DNA from: Streptomyces iconiensis
GTDB lineage: Bacteria > Actinomycetota > Actinomycetes > Streptomycetales > Streptomycetaceae
Direction of reading: 5' to 3'
Assembly: GCF_028657195.3 (NCBI RefSeq)
Contig: NZ_JANCPR020000019.1
Location: 98,628 to 162,627 of the forward strand
DNA length: 64,000 bases
A model generated the notes under the pieces. That model was not told the DNA's origin. It saw only the letters and a program-made list of their open reading frames with translations, and made no database searches. The stretch's first letter is position 1, and each line of letters starts with the position of its first letter. This document shows positions 1-8,373 of the stretch, one piece after another. The position numbers and the translations under genes are program-made.

Positions 1-308
1 TTGATCTGCATCCAGATCTGCCCGCCTGCCGATCTGCCGGCTGTCGCCCAGCGCTGGAAGGGCTCCAGAGCCGTGCCCTGTTCCAGGACGACGTCGCCCG
101 GCTGGGCAACCGCTCTGCCATCGATCATGACGTGTCCGGTGATCAGGAGCCCGGCACCTCCCGCGGCCCAGCGGCGGTAGAGCGTGGAGAGTGCGTCACC
201 AGGCAGCTGGCCTGGCGCGGCGAGCAACTCTTCCATCGCGGCCTTCGCGATCCTGTTGGGCAGCGGAGCACCGTTGTTCAGGTGCAGCGGCTCATCCAGC
301 GTGGCCAT
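1..308 (-). CDS. NADH:flavin oxidoreductase, Old Yellow Enzyme family (N-terminal part, cut by window edge)
   Basis: Reverse-strand frame with about 102 residues before the window ends. It starts at an ATG at 308 with a GGAGAAGAG ribosome site just upstream. The opening reads MATLDEPLHLNNGAPLPNR followed by IAKAAMEE, then YRRWAAGGAGLLITGHVMI and a later GGQIWMQI. These match the first strands of the flavin-binding TIM barrel of Old Yellow Enzymes, which reduce activated alkenes with FMN and NAD(P)H. It lies 83 bp downstream of the SDR gene on the same strand, so the two probably form an operon controlled by the divergent MarR regulator. Substrate unknown. The C-terminal part with the remaining FMN contacts is outside the window. 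Confidence 0.85.
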   Translation of the reverse strand, partial: MATLDEPLHLNNGAPLPNRIAKAAMEELLAAPGQLPGDALSTLYRRWAAGGAGLLITGHVMIDGRAVAQPGDVVLEQGTALEPFQRWATAGRSAGGQIWMQI

Positions 309-391
309 CTCTTCTCCCATGACGTCGACTCCGAGCGGCCCAAGTCGGGCCTTCCATACCGTTGTTCGTCTTCGCGCCGCAGATTGGGGCG

Positions 392-1213
392 TCAAGAGGT
401 GGCGGGGTCGAGGTCGCTTACGTCGTCGAATCCGGCCTTGCGGTTGAGGTTGCCGGTGATGCGGGCGACCGTGGCCCGGGGAAGCAGGCGCGACGCCCAG
501 GTTCCGGCGCGGCTGGAGGCGCGTCCGGGAAAGGAGACGGACCGGCCATGTGCGAAGTCGTCGAGGGTTGCGGCAGCGACGCCGGCGGGGGTGTCCGTGG
601 CCTTCGGGTCCATGGACACGCTCGTGCTGTCGAAGAATCCGGTGTCGGTGGCCCCCGGGTGGGCCGCCATCACGCGTAGGCCGGTATGGCGGACCTCCTC
701 GGCGAGCGCCTCGGTGAACGAGAGCACGAATGCTTTGGTGGCGGCGTAACTGGCCTGGTACGGCATGGGCTGGAAGGCGGCGGTGGAGGCGACGTTGACG
801 ATGCCGCCGCGGCCACGTTCGATCATTCCGGTGCCCAGGAGGTGGACCAGACCGACCAGCGCGGTGACGTTCACGTCGACGGACTGAAGGTTGGGTTCGA
901 GGGGACGGCCGAGGAAGGGCCCTACCGACCCCGACCCGGCGTTGTTGACCAAGAGGTCCACGTCCAGGCCGAGTTTCCCGATGGCGTCGACCACCGTCTG
1001 CGGGGACCGCCGGTCCGACAGGTCCGCGACGACCACATCGACTCGGACGGAATACGCCTTCCGGATCTGCCCGGCAAGGCTGTTGAGCGCGTCGGCCGAG
1101 CGGGCGACCAGGACGAGGTGTGCGCCTCGGGAGGCGAGTTCCCATGCGTAGGCCGCGCCCAACCCTTTCGAAGCGCCGGTGACCACGGCGGTGGTGTTGG
1201 TGTAGTCGTGCAT
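392..1213 (-). CDS. Short-chain dehydrogenase/reductase (SDR)
   Basis: Classical SDR of 273 residues, a usual length for the family. The N terminus carries the cofactor motif TGASKGLG (residues 12-19). NNAG is at 90-93, and the catalytic Ser (about 143), Tyr 156 and Lys 160 are all present (ASYAATK). The ATG at 1213 is preferred over a longer upstream frame because GGAAGG lies about 8 bases before it and the extension looks unlike protein. It should be an NAD(P)-dependent oxidoreductase for an unknown alcohol or ketone. It is transcribed divergently from a MarR gene, with two palindromes between them, and is followed by an Old Yellow Enzyme, suggesting a small redox operon induced by a ligand of the MarR protein. 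Confidence 0.9.
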   Translation of the reverse strand: MHDYTNTTAVVTGASKGLGAAYAWELASRGAHLVLVARSADALNSLAGQIRKAYSVRVDVVVADLSDRRSPQTVVDAIGKLGLDVDLLVNNAGSGSVGPFLGRPLEPNLQSVDVNVTALVGLVHLLGTGMIERGRGGIVNVASTAAFQPMPYQASYAATKAFVLSFTEALAEEVRHTGLRVMAAHPGATDTGFFDSTSVSMDPKATDTPAGVAAATLDDFAHGRSVSFPGRASSRAGTWASRLLPRATVARITGNLNRKAGFDDVSDLDPATS

Positions 1214-1344
1214 GAGCGAGTGCCTTCCTGTTCGGCAGGGCGGCCGGTCCGCGTCGGAGCGGACGGGCCTCGGGAAAGACGGGACGCGGGGAGCTTCCCG
1301 CTGCGGCGACGGCCTCGCATCCACAGCGGGAATCAGGCCACTTA

Positions 1345-1383
1345 CTTCGAGGTTCGAAGAAAATAACACTTCGTAGCTCGAAG
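1345..1383. promoter_or_regulatory. Two tandem palindromic operators between SDR and marR
   Basis: Two 15-bp sites of the form CTTCG-N5-CGAAG lie at 1345-1359 and 1369-1383, starting 24 bp apart. The second lies only 20 bp before the marR start codon, and both lie between divergent genes. Seen directly in the sequence. That the MarR protein encoded at 1404 binds here and represses both directions is inference from the usual autoregulation of MarR proteins. Confidence 0.75.
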
Positions 1384-1403
1384 TAAAAGGTTAGGATGCG
1401 GCC

Positions 1404-1835
1404 ATGACGCGAAGCGCCCTTGAGACGGCGGTGGTGGCGAACCACGAGATCTTCATGCAGACCAGCGACCGGATCGAGACCGTCCTGGCCGAACACGGTC
1501 TGACGCACGCAACCGCTCACGCGCTCTGGGCGATCGACCCGGCCGAGGCGCCGCCCTCGATGAAGGAATTGGCGAGCCGGCTGTACTGCAACGCACCCAA
1601 CCTCAGCTTCGTCGTGAACCAGCTCACCGGTCGGGGATTCGTCGAACGTTCCACCGACCCCACCGACCGCCGCTCACGCGTCGTAGCGCTGACGGAGGAC
1701 GGGCGACGGGTACGGACCGCGGTGATCGAGGCAACACTGGCCCTGAGCCCCTTCGCTCAACTGGACACCGACGACCTGCTCAACCTGGTGGGTCTCCTGG
1801 GGAAGGCGCTCAAGCGGACGGCAGGCCCGGCGTGA
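1404..1835 (+). CDS. MarR-family transcriptional regulator
   Basis: 143-residue winged-helix protein. The core has the MarR layout: helix with ATAHALWAID, recognition region SMKELASRLYCNAPNLSFVV, wing with VERSTDPTDRRSRVVALTEDG, then a C-terminal dimerisation helix. The DRRS-type wing is diagnostic of the family. The ATG at 1404 has no convincing Shine-Dalgarno sequence, so the message may have a very short leader. It is divergent from the SDR and Old Yellow Enzyme genes, and two CTTCG-N5-CGAAG palindromes lie between. It is probably a ligand-responsive repressor of that pair and of itself; the ligand is unknown. Confidence 0.9.
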   Translation: MTRSALETAVVANHEIFMQTSDRIETVLAEHGLTHATAHALWAIDPAEAPPSMKELASRLYCNAPNLSFVVNQLTGRGFVERSTDPTDRRSRVVALTEDGRRVRTAVIEATLALSPFAQLDTDDLLNLVGLLGKALKRTAGPA

Positions 1836-1875
1836 GAGTCGGCAGACTTCAGGACGTGACAGCCGCCGTTCATGA

Positions 1876-2021
1876 TTTCGCCCCCTTGGCTTCCGTCGCC
1901 GCCGGCGGGACCGCGCGTGGACGAGGATCGTCAAGCGGACCCTGAACGGGGTCGGTACGGATGGCCTGATCTCTTGGAAGGTCAACGTCGACTCCACGGT
2001 CTGCCGGGCGCACCAGCACCC
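1876..2021 (+). pseudogene. IS5-family transposase fragment
   Basis: A short open stretch without a proper start reads RAWTRIVKRTLNGVG, then DGLISWKVNVDSTVCRAHQH. This is the characteristic segment around the first catalytic Asp of IS5-type DDE transposases common in Streptomyces (usual form ...VSVDSTIVRAHQHAAG...). A stop codon lies just before it and similarity ends after the QH, where unrelated sequence begins. It is only about 45 residues, so it is a dead remnant. It directly abuts a second remnant on the other strand (DNA ligase), marking this intergenic region as a former insertion site. Confidence 0.65.
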
Positions 2022-2027
2022 CTCAGT

Positions 2028-2313
2028 TCACGCCCGTACTGGTCGTGCCCGTACTGGAGGTGATCCGGTGTACGGGGCGGCGCGCGAAAGGCCGGAGCGA
2101 GCCCGGGCGGACGAGGCGTACGACTCTCGCAAGAAACCTTCCCGCCTGCCCAAGTCTTCTGCGGCGCGCACGAGTTCGGGGAAGGCGCGTCCCATGGCCG
2201 AGCCGCGCCTGGTCTGGAGGACCCCGGCGCCGGGCCGGGCGAAGACGAGGCAGCGGTAGCCGCCCCACTCGGGCTCGTACGCCAGACCCGGACCGGGTCG
2301 GCATCCGCTCGGC
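2028..2313 (-). pseudogene. ATP-dependent DNA ligase fragment
   Basis: Reverse-strand reading LAYEPEWGGYRCLVFARPG, then GVLQTRRGSAMGRAFPELV, resembles the adenylation site of ATP-dependent DNA ligases of the LigC/LigD type (usual EPKWDGYR ... LQSR ... FPEL). The Lys that takes AMP is Glu here (EPEW), a stop codon precedes the segment, there is no start codon, and the C-terminal ligase domains are absent. It therefore cannot be active. It lies immediately downstream of the tetR stop codon and could be read through on the same transcript. Confidence 0.6.
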
Positions 2314-2321
2314 GCCGCGAC

Positions 2322-2993
2322 TCAGCGCCGTGCCCTCAGCCCCTCGATGAGCAGGTCAAGGCCGAACTCGAAGAGCCGGGTGAAGTCCGTGCTGGTGAGC
2401 GTGGGCAGGCCGGCCTGGAGGTGGGGGTACTTCCCGGCCGCCACCGTATCGGCGAGGACACCCGGGTCCGCCGGGCCGGCGTCTCCCCGCTGGAGGGCGG
2501 CCTGCTCCTCCAGGGTGTGACCCACGGTGAAGTTGGCCACGGTGTAAAGCGCACGCGCCGCGTCGTCGTCGGGAAAACCCGCCGCACGCATCACGCCTAC
2601 CACGGTGTCGGCGAAGCCCAGGATGTTCTCCCCCGTCGAGTGCGTACCGGCGAACACCCGTGCACCATCACGACGGGCGAGCAGGGCCGTGCGCATCGCG
2701 CGGGCCAGGGCCGTCAGCCGCTCGCTCCAGTCACCGCCGCACGGTTCGGCGGCGGCATCCGCGACGCCGTCCATCATGCGCTCGGCCATCGCCGTCAGCA
2801 GGTCCTGTTTGGTCGCGAAATAGCGGTACAGCGCACCGGCCCGCACCTCCATCGCCTCGGCGAGCTGCCTCATGGTCAGTGCGTCGAGTCCTGACCGGTC
2901 CAGCAGGTCGAGGGCTGTCTGCAGGGTGCGCGCACGGTCGAGTCGCGGGGGCCGGCCTCGGCCCGTGCTTGACGGGGAACTCATGGGCCTCAC
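2322..2993 (-). CDS. TetR-family transcriptional regulator
   Basis: About 220 residues. N-terminal helix-turn-helix with ALDLLDRSGLDALTMRQLAE, AMEVRAGALYRYFATKQDLL, typical of TetR. The long C-terminal ligand-binding domain has the TetR_C-type ending (VANFTVGHTLEEQAALQ ... FEFGLDLLIEGL), as in regulators related to the tetracycline repressor. The start may be the GTG at 2993 or the ATG at 2984, which has GAGG just before it. It is divergent from a FAD monooxygenase, and the gap holds a 30-bp composite palindrome. It probably represses the monooxygenase/RidA operon until an aromatic substrate or drug-like ligand binds. Confidence 0.9.
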   Translation of the reverse strand: MRPMSSPSSTGRGRPPRLDRARTLQTALDLLDRSGLDALTMRQLAEAMEVRAGALYRYFATKQDLLTAMAERMMDGVADAAAEPCGGDWSERLTALARAMRTALLARRDGARVFAGTHSTGENILGFADTVVGVMRAAGFPDDDAARALYTVANFTVGHTLEEQAALQRGDAGPADPGVLADTVAAGKYPHLQAGLPTLTSTDFTRLFEFGLDLLIEGLRARR

Positions 2994-3027
2994 TATAGTG
3001 AACCCCGTTCACGTGAACGTTGTTCAC
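2969..3027 (+). promoter_or_regulatory. Promoter and composite TetR operator of the monooxygenase operon
   Basis: A TTGACG element at 2969-2974 and TATAGT at 2994-2999 (19-bp spacing) form a plausible promoter toward the monooxygenase. Overlapping and following it is a symmetric 30-bp element (2998-3027): GTGAAC, CCC, GTTCAC, GTGAAC, GTT, GTTCAC. The central 12 bp are a perfect palindrome and the outer hexamers are also mirror copies. This layout could take two repressor dimers. The repeats are seen directly; binding by the adjacent TetR protein is inferred. Confidence 0.75.
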
Positions 3028-3049
3028 AAATAAGAGGGAGGACACCCCA

Positions 3050-4558
3050 TTGGACGTCGACGTGATAGTCGTGGGTGCGGGGCCGACCGGGCTGATGCTC
3101 GCCTGCGAGCTGGCGCTGGCTGGTGTGCGGACCCGGATCCTGGAGCGCCGCGCCGAGCCGCAACGGGATTCACGGGCGCTCACGCTGCATCCGCGCAGCC
3201 TGGAGCTGATGGATCAGCGCGGGTTGCTCGACCGGTTCCTGTCGCTCGGCCGGACCGTGCCCGGCTGGCACTTCGCCCGGCTCCCCACCCATCTGGACTT
3301 CTCCGCGCTGGACTCCCGGCACGGCTACACGCTCTTCCTCGCCCAGGCCCGCACCGAGGCGCTGCTTGAGGAGCGGGCCAGGGAGCTGGGCGTGGAGATC
3401 CGGTACGGGCACGAGGTCGTCGCTCTCAGCCAGGACAGCGACGGGGTCGAGGTTCAGGTGCGGGGCCCCCGGGGCGTCGGAACCCACAGCGCCCGGTTCG
3501 CTGTCGGATGCGACGGCGGACGCAGCCGGGTGCGGGAGGCTGCCGGGATCGGCTTCCCGGGCACCGACGAGACCTTCACCGGCGTGCTCGGCGACGTGGC
3601 CGTGATCGACGGGGACCCTGCGGTCCTCGACGCTGCCCGTGCCCGTGGCGTCCTGGTCGCGCCGCTGGAGGACGGTCTGACCAGGCTGGTCTTCGTGGAC
3701 CCTGAGCGGATGCGGGTGCCGGCCCGTGAGCCCGTGACCTTGGAGGAGTTCCGCGCGTCCCTGGTCCGGATCTGCGGCTCCGACTGCGGTGTCGCCGAGC
3801 CCCGTTGGCTCTCTCGCTTCGGCAACGCCACCCGTCTCGCGGAGAGTTACCGCTCCGGCCGGCTCCTGCTGGCGGGCGACGCGGCCCACATCCACTTCCC
3901 CGCGGCAGGCCAGGGACTGAACACAGGCATCCAGGACGCCATGAACCTCGGCTGGAAGCTGGCCGCGGCTGTCAACGGCTGGTCACCGCCCGGGCTGCTG
4001 GACAGCTATGACGAGGAGCGCAACCCGGTCGGCCGGGCGGTCACCGAGAACACCGAGGTCCAGACGCTGCTCGCGGAGCTGACACTGGTCCCGCAGTACC
4101 AGCGGCCCGGTGCGGCACTCCGCGAACTCTTCGACGAACTCCTGCGCATGGAAGAGGTCAACCGCAGGCTCGCCGCCCAGGTCTCCGCGCTCGGCACCGC
4201 CTACCCGCCGGCGAGCCCCGGGGCCGACCCGCTGGTGGGGCGGCGGATGCCCGACATCGGACTGACCGCCACCGCGTCGGAGGCGACGCGGGTCTACGAG
4301 CTGCTGCCCGAGGGTCGGTTCGTCCATCTCGATCTCGCCGGCGACCCGGAGCCCGGGGCGGTCACCACGGGCTGGGGGTCACGCGTCACCGCGGTCGCCG
4401 TTACGAAGCGGGACGACCACGCGGACCTGGACGGAGTGTGCGAGGTCCTCGTACGCCCAGACGGCCACATCGCCTGGGCCACACGCACCGTCGACATCGC
4501 CGCGCGCCGTGCCGAGCGGCACGAAGCGCTGTCCACCTGGGCCGGAACGCCCTCCTGA
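3050..4558 (+). CDS. FAD-dependent aromatic monooxygenase (class A hydroxylase)
   Basis: 502 residues from a TTG at 3050, chosen because GGGAGG lies 9 bases before it and the protein then opens directly with the FAD strand. Motifs: GAGPTG (9-14, dinucleotide fold), GCDGGRSR (153-160, the DG motif) and GDAAHIHFPAAGQGLNTG (276-293, the GD ribityl-binding motif). The last 120 residues have the thioredoxin-like fold typical of PheA/TfdB-type and rifampicin-type monooxygenases. It should hydroxylate an aromatic substrate with NAD(P)H and oxygen. It is divergently controlled by TetR and followed after 19 bp by ridA. Catabolism and antibiotic inactivation are both possible; sequence alone does not decide. 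Confidence 0.88.
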   Translation: MDVDVIVVGAGPTGLMLACELALAGVRTRILERRAEPQRDSRALTLHPRSLELMDQRGLLDRFLSLGRTVPGWHFARLPTHLDFSALDSRHGYTLFLAQARTEALLEERARELGVEIRYGHEVVALSQDSDGVEVQVRGPRGVGTHSARFAVGCDGGRSRVREAAGIGFPGTDETFTGVLGDVAVIDGDPAVLDAARARGVLVAPLEDGLTRLVFVDPERMRVPAREPVTLEEFRASLVRICGSDCGVAEPRWLSRFGNATRLAESYRSGRLLLAGDAAHIHFPAAGQGLNTGIQDAMNLGWKLAAAVNGWSPPGLLDSYDEERNPVGRAVTENTEVQTLLAELTLVPQYQRPGAALRELFDELLRMEEVNRRLAAQVSALGTAYPPASPGADPLVGRRMPDIGLTATASEATRVYELLPEGRFVHLDLAGDPEPGAVTTGWGSRVTAVAVTKRDDHADLDGVCEVLVRPDGHIAWATRTVDIAARRAERHEALSTWAGTPS

Positions 4559-4577
4559 GTACCGGAAGGTCACCGTC

Positions 4578-5012
4578 ATGTCCGTACAACGCGTCAATCC
4601 CCCCGCCGTGCACAGTCCGACCGGGATGATCAGCCAGGTCGTCACCACCGAGAGAGAGCGGCTGGTGCACCTGTCGGGCCAAGTCGCCTGGGACGCCGAA
4701 GGCCGGCCCGTCGGGCCCGGTGACCACGGGGCCCAGGCCGCGCAGATCGTCCACAACATCGAGGCGGCCCTCGCGGCGGTCGGCGCCACCCGGGACGACA
4801 TCGTCAAGGAGACCCTCTACGTCGTGGACTACAGCCCCGCACTGCTGCCCGCGATCTTCGGGCCACTGCGAGAAGGTGTCACCCTGGCCCCCGCGAGCAC
4901 ACTGGTGGCTGTGCCCGCCCTCTTCGCACCGGAATACCTGCTGGAGGTCGAGGTGGTCGCGGCGCCGCGAGCGGCGCGCACGGCACCGGACCCGGCAGCA
5001 GGGGACTCATGA
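4578..5012 (+). CDS. RidA-family (YjgF/YER057c/UK114) protein
   Basis: 144 residues from the ATG at 4578 with GGAAGG 8 bases upstream. The family pattern is clear: LVHLSGQVAWDAEGRPVGPG near the N terminus, AAQIVHNIEAALAAVGAT, DIVKETLYVVDY and the closing ASTLVAVPALFAPEYLLEVEVVA. In RidA enzymes the conserved Arg near position 105 binds the imine; here that region reads STLVAVPAL without that Arg, so this is a RidA-like subgroup and true enamine/imine deaminase activity is uncertain. It lies 19 bp behind the monooxygenase and probably acts on a reactive product of the same pathway. Confidence 0.88.
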   Translation: MSVQRVNPPAVHSPTGMISQVVTTERERLVHLSGQVAWDAEGRPVGPGDHGAQAAQIVHNIEAALAAVGATRDDIVKETLYVVDYSPALLPAIFGPLREGVTLAPASTLVAVPALFAPEYLLEVEVVAAPRAARTAPDPAAGDS

Positions 5013-5137
5013 GCCCGGTGCCAGCCACCGGCCTCGCCCAGCAGCAGCTGAACGCGCGGAGTTGGGGGCGGTGTTCGCGCGGGTTGCACGGCGGACCGGG
5101 GCTTACTCGGCCACGGTAGCGAGGCCGGGGCACTCAT

Positions 5138-6034
5138 CTACGCCGTACGGAACCGGTCCTGCTCCACCTCGGTGACCAGCCCGGCACCCAGCAGCCTGTG
5201 CAAGTGCTGGACCGCCGTCCTGCGCTCGACCGGCCCCACCTGCGGACCCTCGACGTGGGGCCGGTACACCAGCCGGTGCTCGACGATGTCCTCGACGGTC
5301 CGCGGCTCGCCGAGGAACGCCAGAAGCTCAGCGTCCCGTTTCTCCACCACGCCGGCGAACGCGTCGAGCCGCCGTCGGAACTCCGCCGCCCCCTCGATGA
5401 CGCCCTTCTGATGGGACGTGCCGTACCAGCGCGCGCCGATCTCCCGGCAGCGGCGCATCGACGCCTCGAAGGCCGCGAGATCGCTGCCGGTATCGCCGTA
5501 GTACGGCCCGAAGGAGGTCAAGTCGATGTCCGCGACGAACAGGAAGCCGTCCGGCTCGATCAGGAAGCCGCTGTGGCCCGCCGTGTGGCCGGGAAGGTGT
5601 ACGACCGTCACCGTGCGCCCGCCCAGGTCGAAGACGGTACCGTCGGCAAGTCCCTTCGCGTCCGGCCGCCCGCGTACGTGGAATTGATCCCGCAGCACCG
5701 CGTCGGCCGCCTCGGCCGCCTCCGGCGGCAGGCCGAACCCGGCGACCAGTGCCTCGCAGGAGCGCAGCCCGTCGAGGTCGGCCTCATGGACGTGGACCGG
5801 CACGTCGTAGCTGCCGAGCCCGGCGATGTGGTCCTCGTGCGCGTGGCTGACCAGGACGGCGTCGGCGGGCGGCGCACCGTCGACGAGCGACAGGGAGGGG
5901 TCCACGACCAGCGACTCGGTCGTGCCCCGTACGAGCAGCGAATTGCCGTACGGGTAGGCCCCGTTGTTGGCGCCGACCAGCACGCTGACCTCGCCGTACT
6001 CCACCGCCGCGTATCCGGTGGTGTGCGTTTCCAT
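5138..6034 (-). CDS. MBL-fold metallo-hydrolase
   Basis: 298 residues, ATG at 6034 with GGAAG upstream. The metal site HAHEDH (residues 64-69, the HxHxDH motif) is complete, and later His and Asp ligands are in HLPGHTAGHSGF and FVADIDL. The C-terminal winged-helix-like extension (VEDIVEHRLVY ... RRTAVQHLHRLLGAGLV) resembles the LACTB2/beta-lactamase-like group that hydrolyses thioesters or small esters, with a partner-type C-terminal helix bundle. Probably a cytoplasmic zinc hydrolase of unknown substrate. It runs toward the RidA gene, so it belongs to a separate unit. Confidence 0.87.
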   Translation of the reverse strand: METHTTGYAAVEYGEVSVLVGANNGAYPYGNSLLVRGTTESLVVDPSLSLVDGAPPADAVLVSHAHEDHIAGLGSYDVPVHVHEADLDGLRSCEALVAGFGLPPEAAEAADAVLRDQFHVRGRPDAKGLADGTVFDLGGRTVTVVHLPGHTAGHSGFLIEPDGFLFVADIDLTSFGPYYGDTGSDLAAFEASMRRCREIGARWYGTSHQKGVIEGAAEFRRRLDAFAGVVEKRDAELLAFLGEPRTVEDIVEHRLVYRPHVEGPQVGPVERRTAVQHLHRLLGAGLVTEVEQDRFRTA

Positions 6035-6670
6035 GATGTCTGCTTCCTTCGATCGGACTTACGGTCCGGGGTTCACATCGCGTGCGGTACCGGAGAGTTG
6101 AAGACAGATGCGGGGCGACCGTTGGTCGACGAAGCATCCGGGTGGGGTTCGCGACGGCCCGGTCGAAGGCGTCGCGGCACTGGGCCGGCTGCGCCGCGTC
6201 GAGGCAGTCCTCCACATCAAGGCAGTCCTTCGAGTGGACGGCGCCGTCGTTCCGGAACGTTTCCCGCACCGGCTCGTCCATCACCCTCCTCCCTCATGCC
6301 CGTCCCGCGGTGGTGAGTTGAGAGCACGGTAGGGCGCCCTCCAATTAAACACAACAGTCGTTACGAGAAAGGTGCGGGGGCCTCACGAGGCATCGAACAG
6401 GGAGACCGACGGGTGAGCGACGAGGGCGACGAGGGCGACGAGGACGAGGAAGGCGGAGCCGAGCAGAGTGCCCTCAGCCGGGCCCGCCACCGCTGGTTCG
6501 GCGCCGACCCCTCCGCTCACCGGCGGGTCCTGCGCCACACCGGAGAACGGGAGCCCTCATCAGCCCGGAATCGGCCACTCGTCCACCGGGCAGCTGATCC
6601 GCCCCGTCCGTGCGACACCGCCGAGGCCCACGGTCACCGCGCGGGCGGACCGTCGATCGGCGTAGGTGCC
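6035..6670. other. 636-bp gap with one possible small reverse-strand ORF
   Basis: No confident gene. A reverse-strand reading starts at ATG 6281 behind a very strong ribosome site (GGGAGGAGGG) and runs with no stop past the start of the MBL gene. The first 80 residues (MDEPVRETFRNDGAVH...) match nothing I recognise. An AT-rich patch at 6342-6366 could be its promoter. A 9-bp repeat (GACGAGGGC-like) lies at 6418-6447. It may be a short leader peptide or a decayed gene. Confidence 0.3.
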
Positions 6671-7987
6671 TCATCGTGTGCGTCCCATGGCGAGTGCGGT
6701 CATCCATCGCCAGTTCAGGGGAGAACTCGGCGCCTTTGTCCCGGGGCGGGTGCGGGGGACGAGGACGCGCAGGGCTCGCCGGCGCACGGTGCAGAGGACG
6801 GGGGTGGGCAACGTGAGTGCCTCACCGTCGACCGCGACAGGGATGTTCTCGGCCTCGGCTGAGATTTCCGCTCGGCGTGCCGTCAGGAAGTTGAGCGCCG
6901 GCGAGCGCTCTTCGCGCAGGGCCACGTCGGCCACCTGGACCGCGTCCTCCACCCGCACGCCGATGATTCCGAGCTTGCCCCCGTCGAGCCGGGTCCGCAG
7001 ACTCGCGGCCGTGAGATCTGGGGTGGCGTAGGCGTTGTTGCTGACGAGGACCGCCTGCTGCCCGGCGAGCTGTCGCTCACCGGCGGTCACTTGCAGGCGT
7101 CGGTCCTTCTCCCCGAGCAGGTCGGGCAGGAGACCGAAGGCGGTTTCCGACTTCGCGTCGCGGTACTCGGGGCGCTGGACGATGTCCGCGTACACCCCGA
7201 ACGACACGGTGTTGACGAAGGGCCGCCCGTTGACCGAGCCCAGGTCGACGCGGAGTTCTTCGCCGTCGGTCAGCGCGTCGAGGCAACGGGCCGGATCCGT
7301 ACGGTCGAGGCCGAGGTCCATGGCGAAGTGGTTGCGCGTTCCTGCCGAGATCACCAGGAACGGGAGATCGTGTTCGACTGCCACCGCCGCGACCAGCGCC
7401 TGAGTGCCGTCGCCGCCCGCCACCCCCAGCAGATCGGCGCCCTCGGCCACGGCCCCGCGCGCCAGCGCCTCCACGTCAGGGCCGCCGCCCTGTGTGTCGA
7501 GCAGGTGTACCTGGGCGCCCATCTGTTCCGCCTGCCCCACCAGCCCGAAGCGGCCGACCTTTCCACCGCCCGACTCCGGGTTCATGATCAGTACGGGCCG
7601 CCGGGGCGCCGGCCCGGTCCTGCCGCGCATCACGTACGCCTCCCCGGTGGCGCGCAGGGCGGCCCGCGCACAGATCAGAGCCACGCCGTACAGCGCGAGG
7701 GCCAGGAGTTCGTGGCCCCACACGTCTTCCCGGATCCAGTGGAGAAGCGCTCCGAGTGGTGCCCCGACCGCAAGGAGCGCACCGAGCAGCCGGAGCGGGC
7801 CACGGCGGGCGCCCAGCCACCACAGCCCCACGGCGGAGACGACAATGCCGCCGAGCCCGCTCAGGAAGATCAGCGGGCCGGCCTCCACCAGCGCCAGGAG
7901 CAGGACGCCGAGTGCGGCAGCCAGTGCCAGAAGAGCGCAGCGGGCCAGGAGCCGCGCCGTTCCCCACCTGCCTCCGGATGCGCCCAC
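6671..7987 (-). CDS. Membrane-linked diacylglycerol kinase-like protein
   Basis: About 439 residues from a GTG at 7987 (GGAGG 8 bases upstream). The upstream frame stays open to 8215 but looks non-coding. The first 120 residues hold about four membrane helices (ALLALAAALGVLLLALV, FLSGLGGIVVSAVGLWWL and two more). A DAGK catalytic domain follows: LIMNPESGGGK, the nucleotide loop GVAGGDGTQA, SAGTRNHFAMDLGLD and the C-terminal half with DGEALTLPTPV. It should phosphorylate a lipid such as diacylglycerol or sphingoid-like lipid using ATP at the membrane. The fusion of membrane helices with the kinase domain is a known actinobacterial arrangement. The gene stands alone. Confidence 0.8.
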   Translation of the reverse strand: MGASGGRWGTARLLARCALLALAAALGVLLLALVEAGPLIFLSGLGGIVVSAVGLWWLGARRGPLRLLGALLAVGAPLGALLHWIREDVWGHELLALALYGVALICARAALRATGEAYVMRGRTGPAPRRPVLIMNPESGGGKVGRFGLVGQAEQMGAQVHLLDTQGGGPDVEALARGAVAEGADLLGVAGGDGTQALVAAVAVEHDLPFLVISAGTRNHFAMDLGLDRTDPARCLDALTDGEELRVDLGSVNGRPFVNTVSFGVYADIVQRPEYRDAKSETAFGLLPDLLGEKDRRLQVTAGERQLAGQQAVLVSNNAYATPDLTAASLRTRLDGGKLGIIGVRVEDAVQVADVALREERSPALNFLTARRAEISAEAENIPVAVDGEALTLPTPVLCTVRRRALRVLVPRTRPGTKAPSSPLNWRWMTALAMGRTR

Positions 7988-8373
7988 CGCCACCACCTCC
8001 GGGTCCCAGCCTCTCCCACCCGGTACGCTCCGGCGCTCCGGGCCGCGCCGAGCGGGAGACGCTCCCGGCCGGCTGTCAGCCGCGCGGTGCGGAGGCGAAG
8101 GTCCTCGGTAGCGCGGACATGTCCCGCAACTTCGCGAGAGCGACGCCCGCCCCCTCTGGCATCCGCTGACGCGCGAGGGCCTCCGCCGCCCTTCCCCGAA
8201 CGGGGTCGGCAGCACCCCAGGACTGAGACGCCGCAGGCCAACGGCTCATCGTGCCGCGCCCGTTCACCCAAAACCCGAGGGGCTGCGGGCGAAGCAGGCC
8301 CGGCACCGGCGTGCCACGGTCACGCGCATCCGCCGGACGGGCGGCACCGTCCTCCCGTCCGTGGCCGCCCGGT

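Noticed and set aside
6418..6862. Plus-strand acidic reading from GTG 6413 and a reverse-strand hydrophobic mini-ORF over the GACGAGGGC repeat
   Set aside because: Neither has family similarity, and the protein-like appearance comes from the 9-bp repeat.
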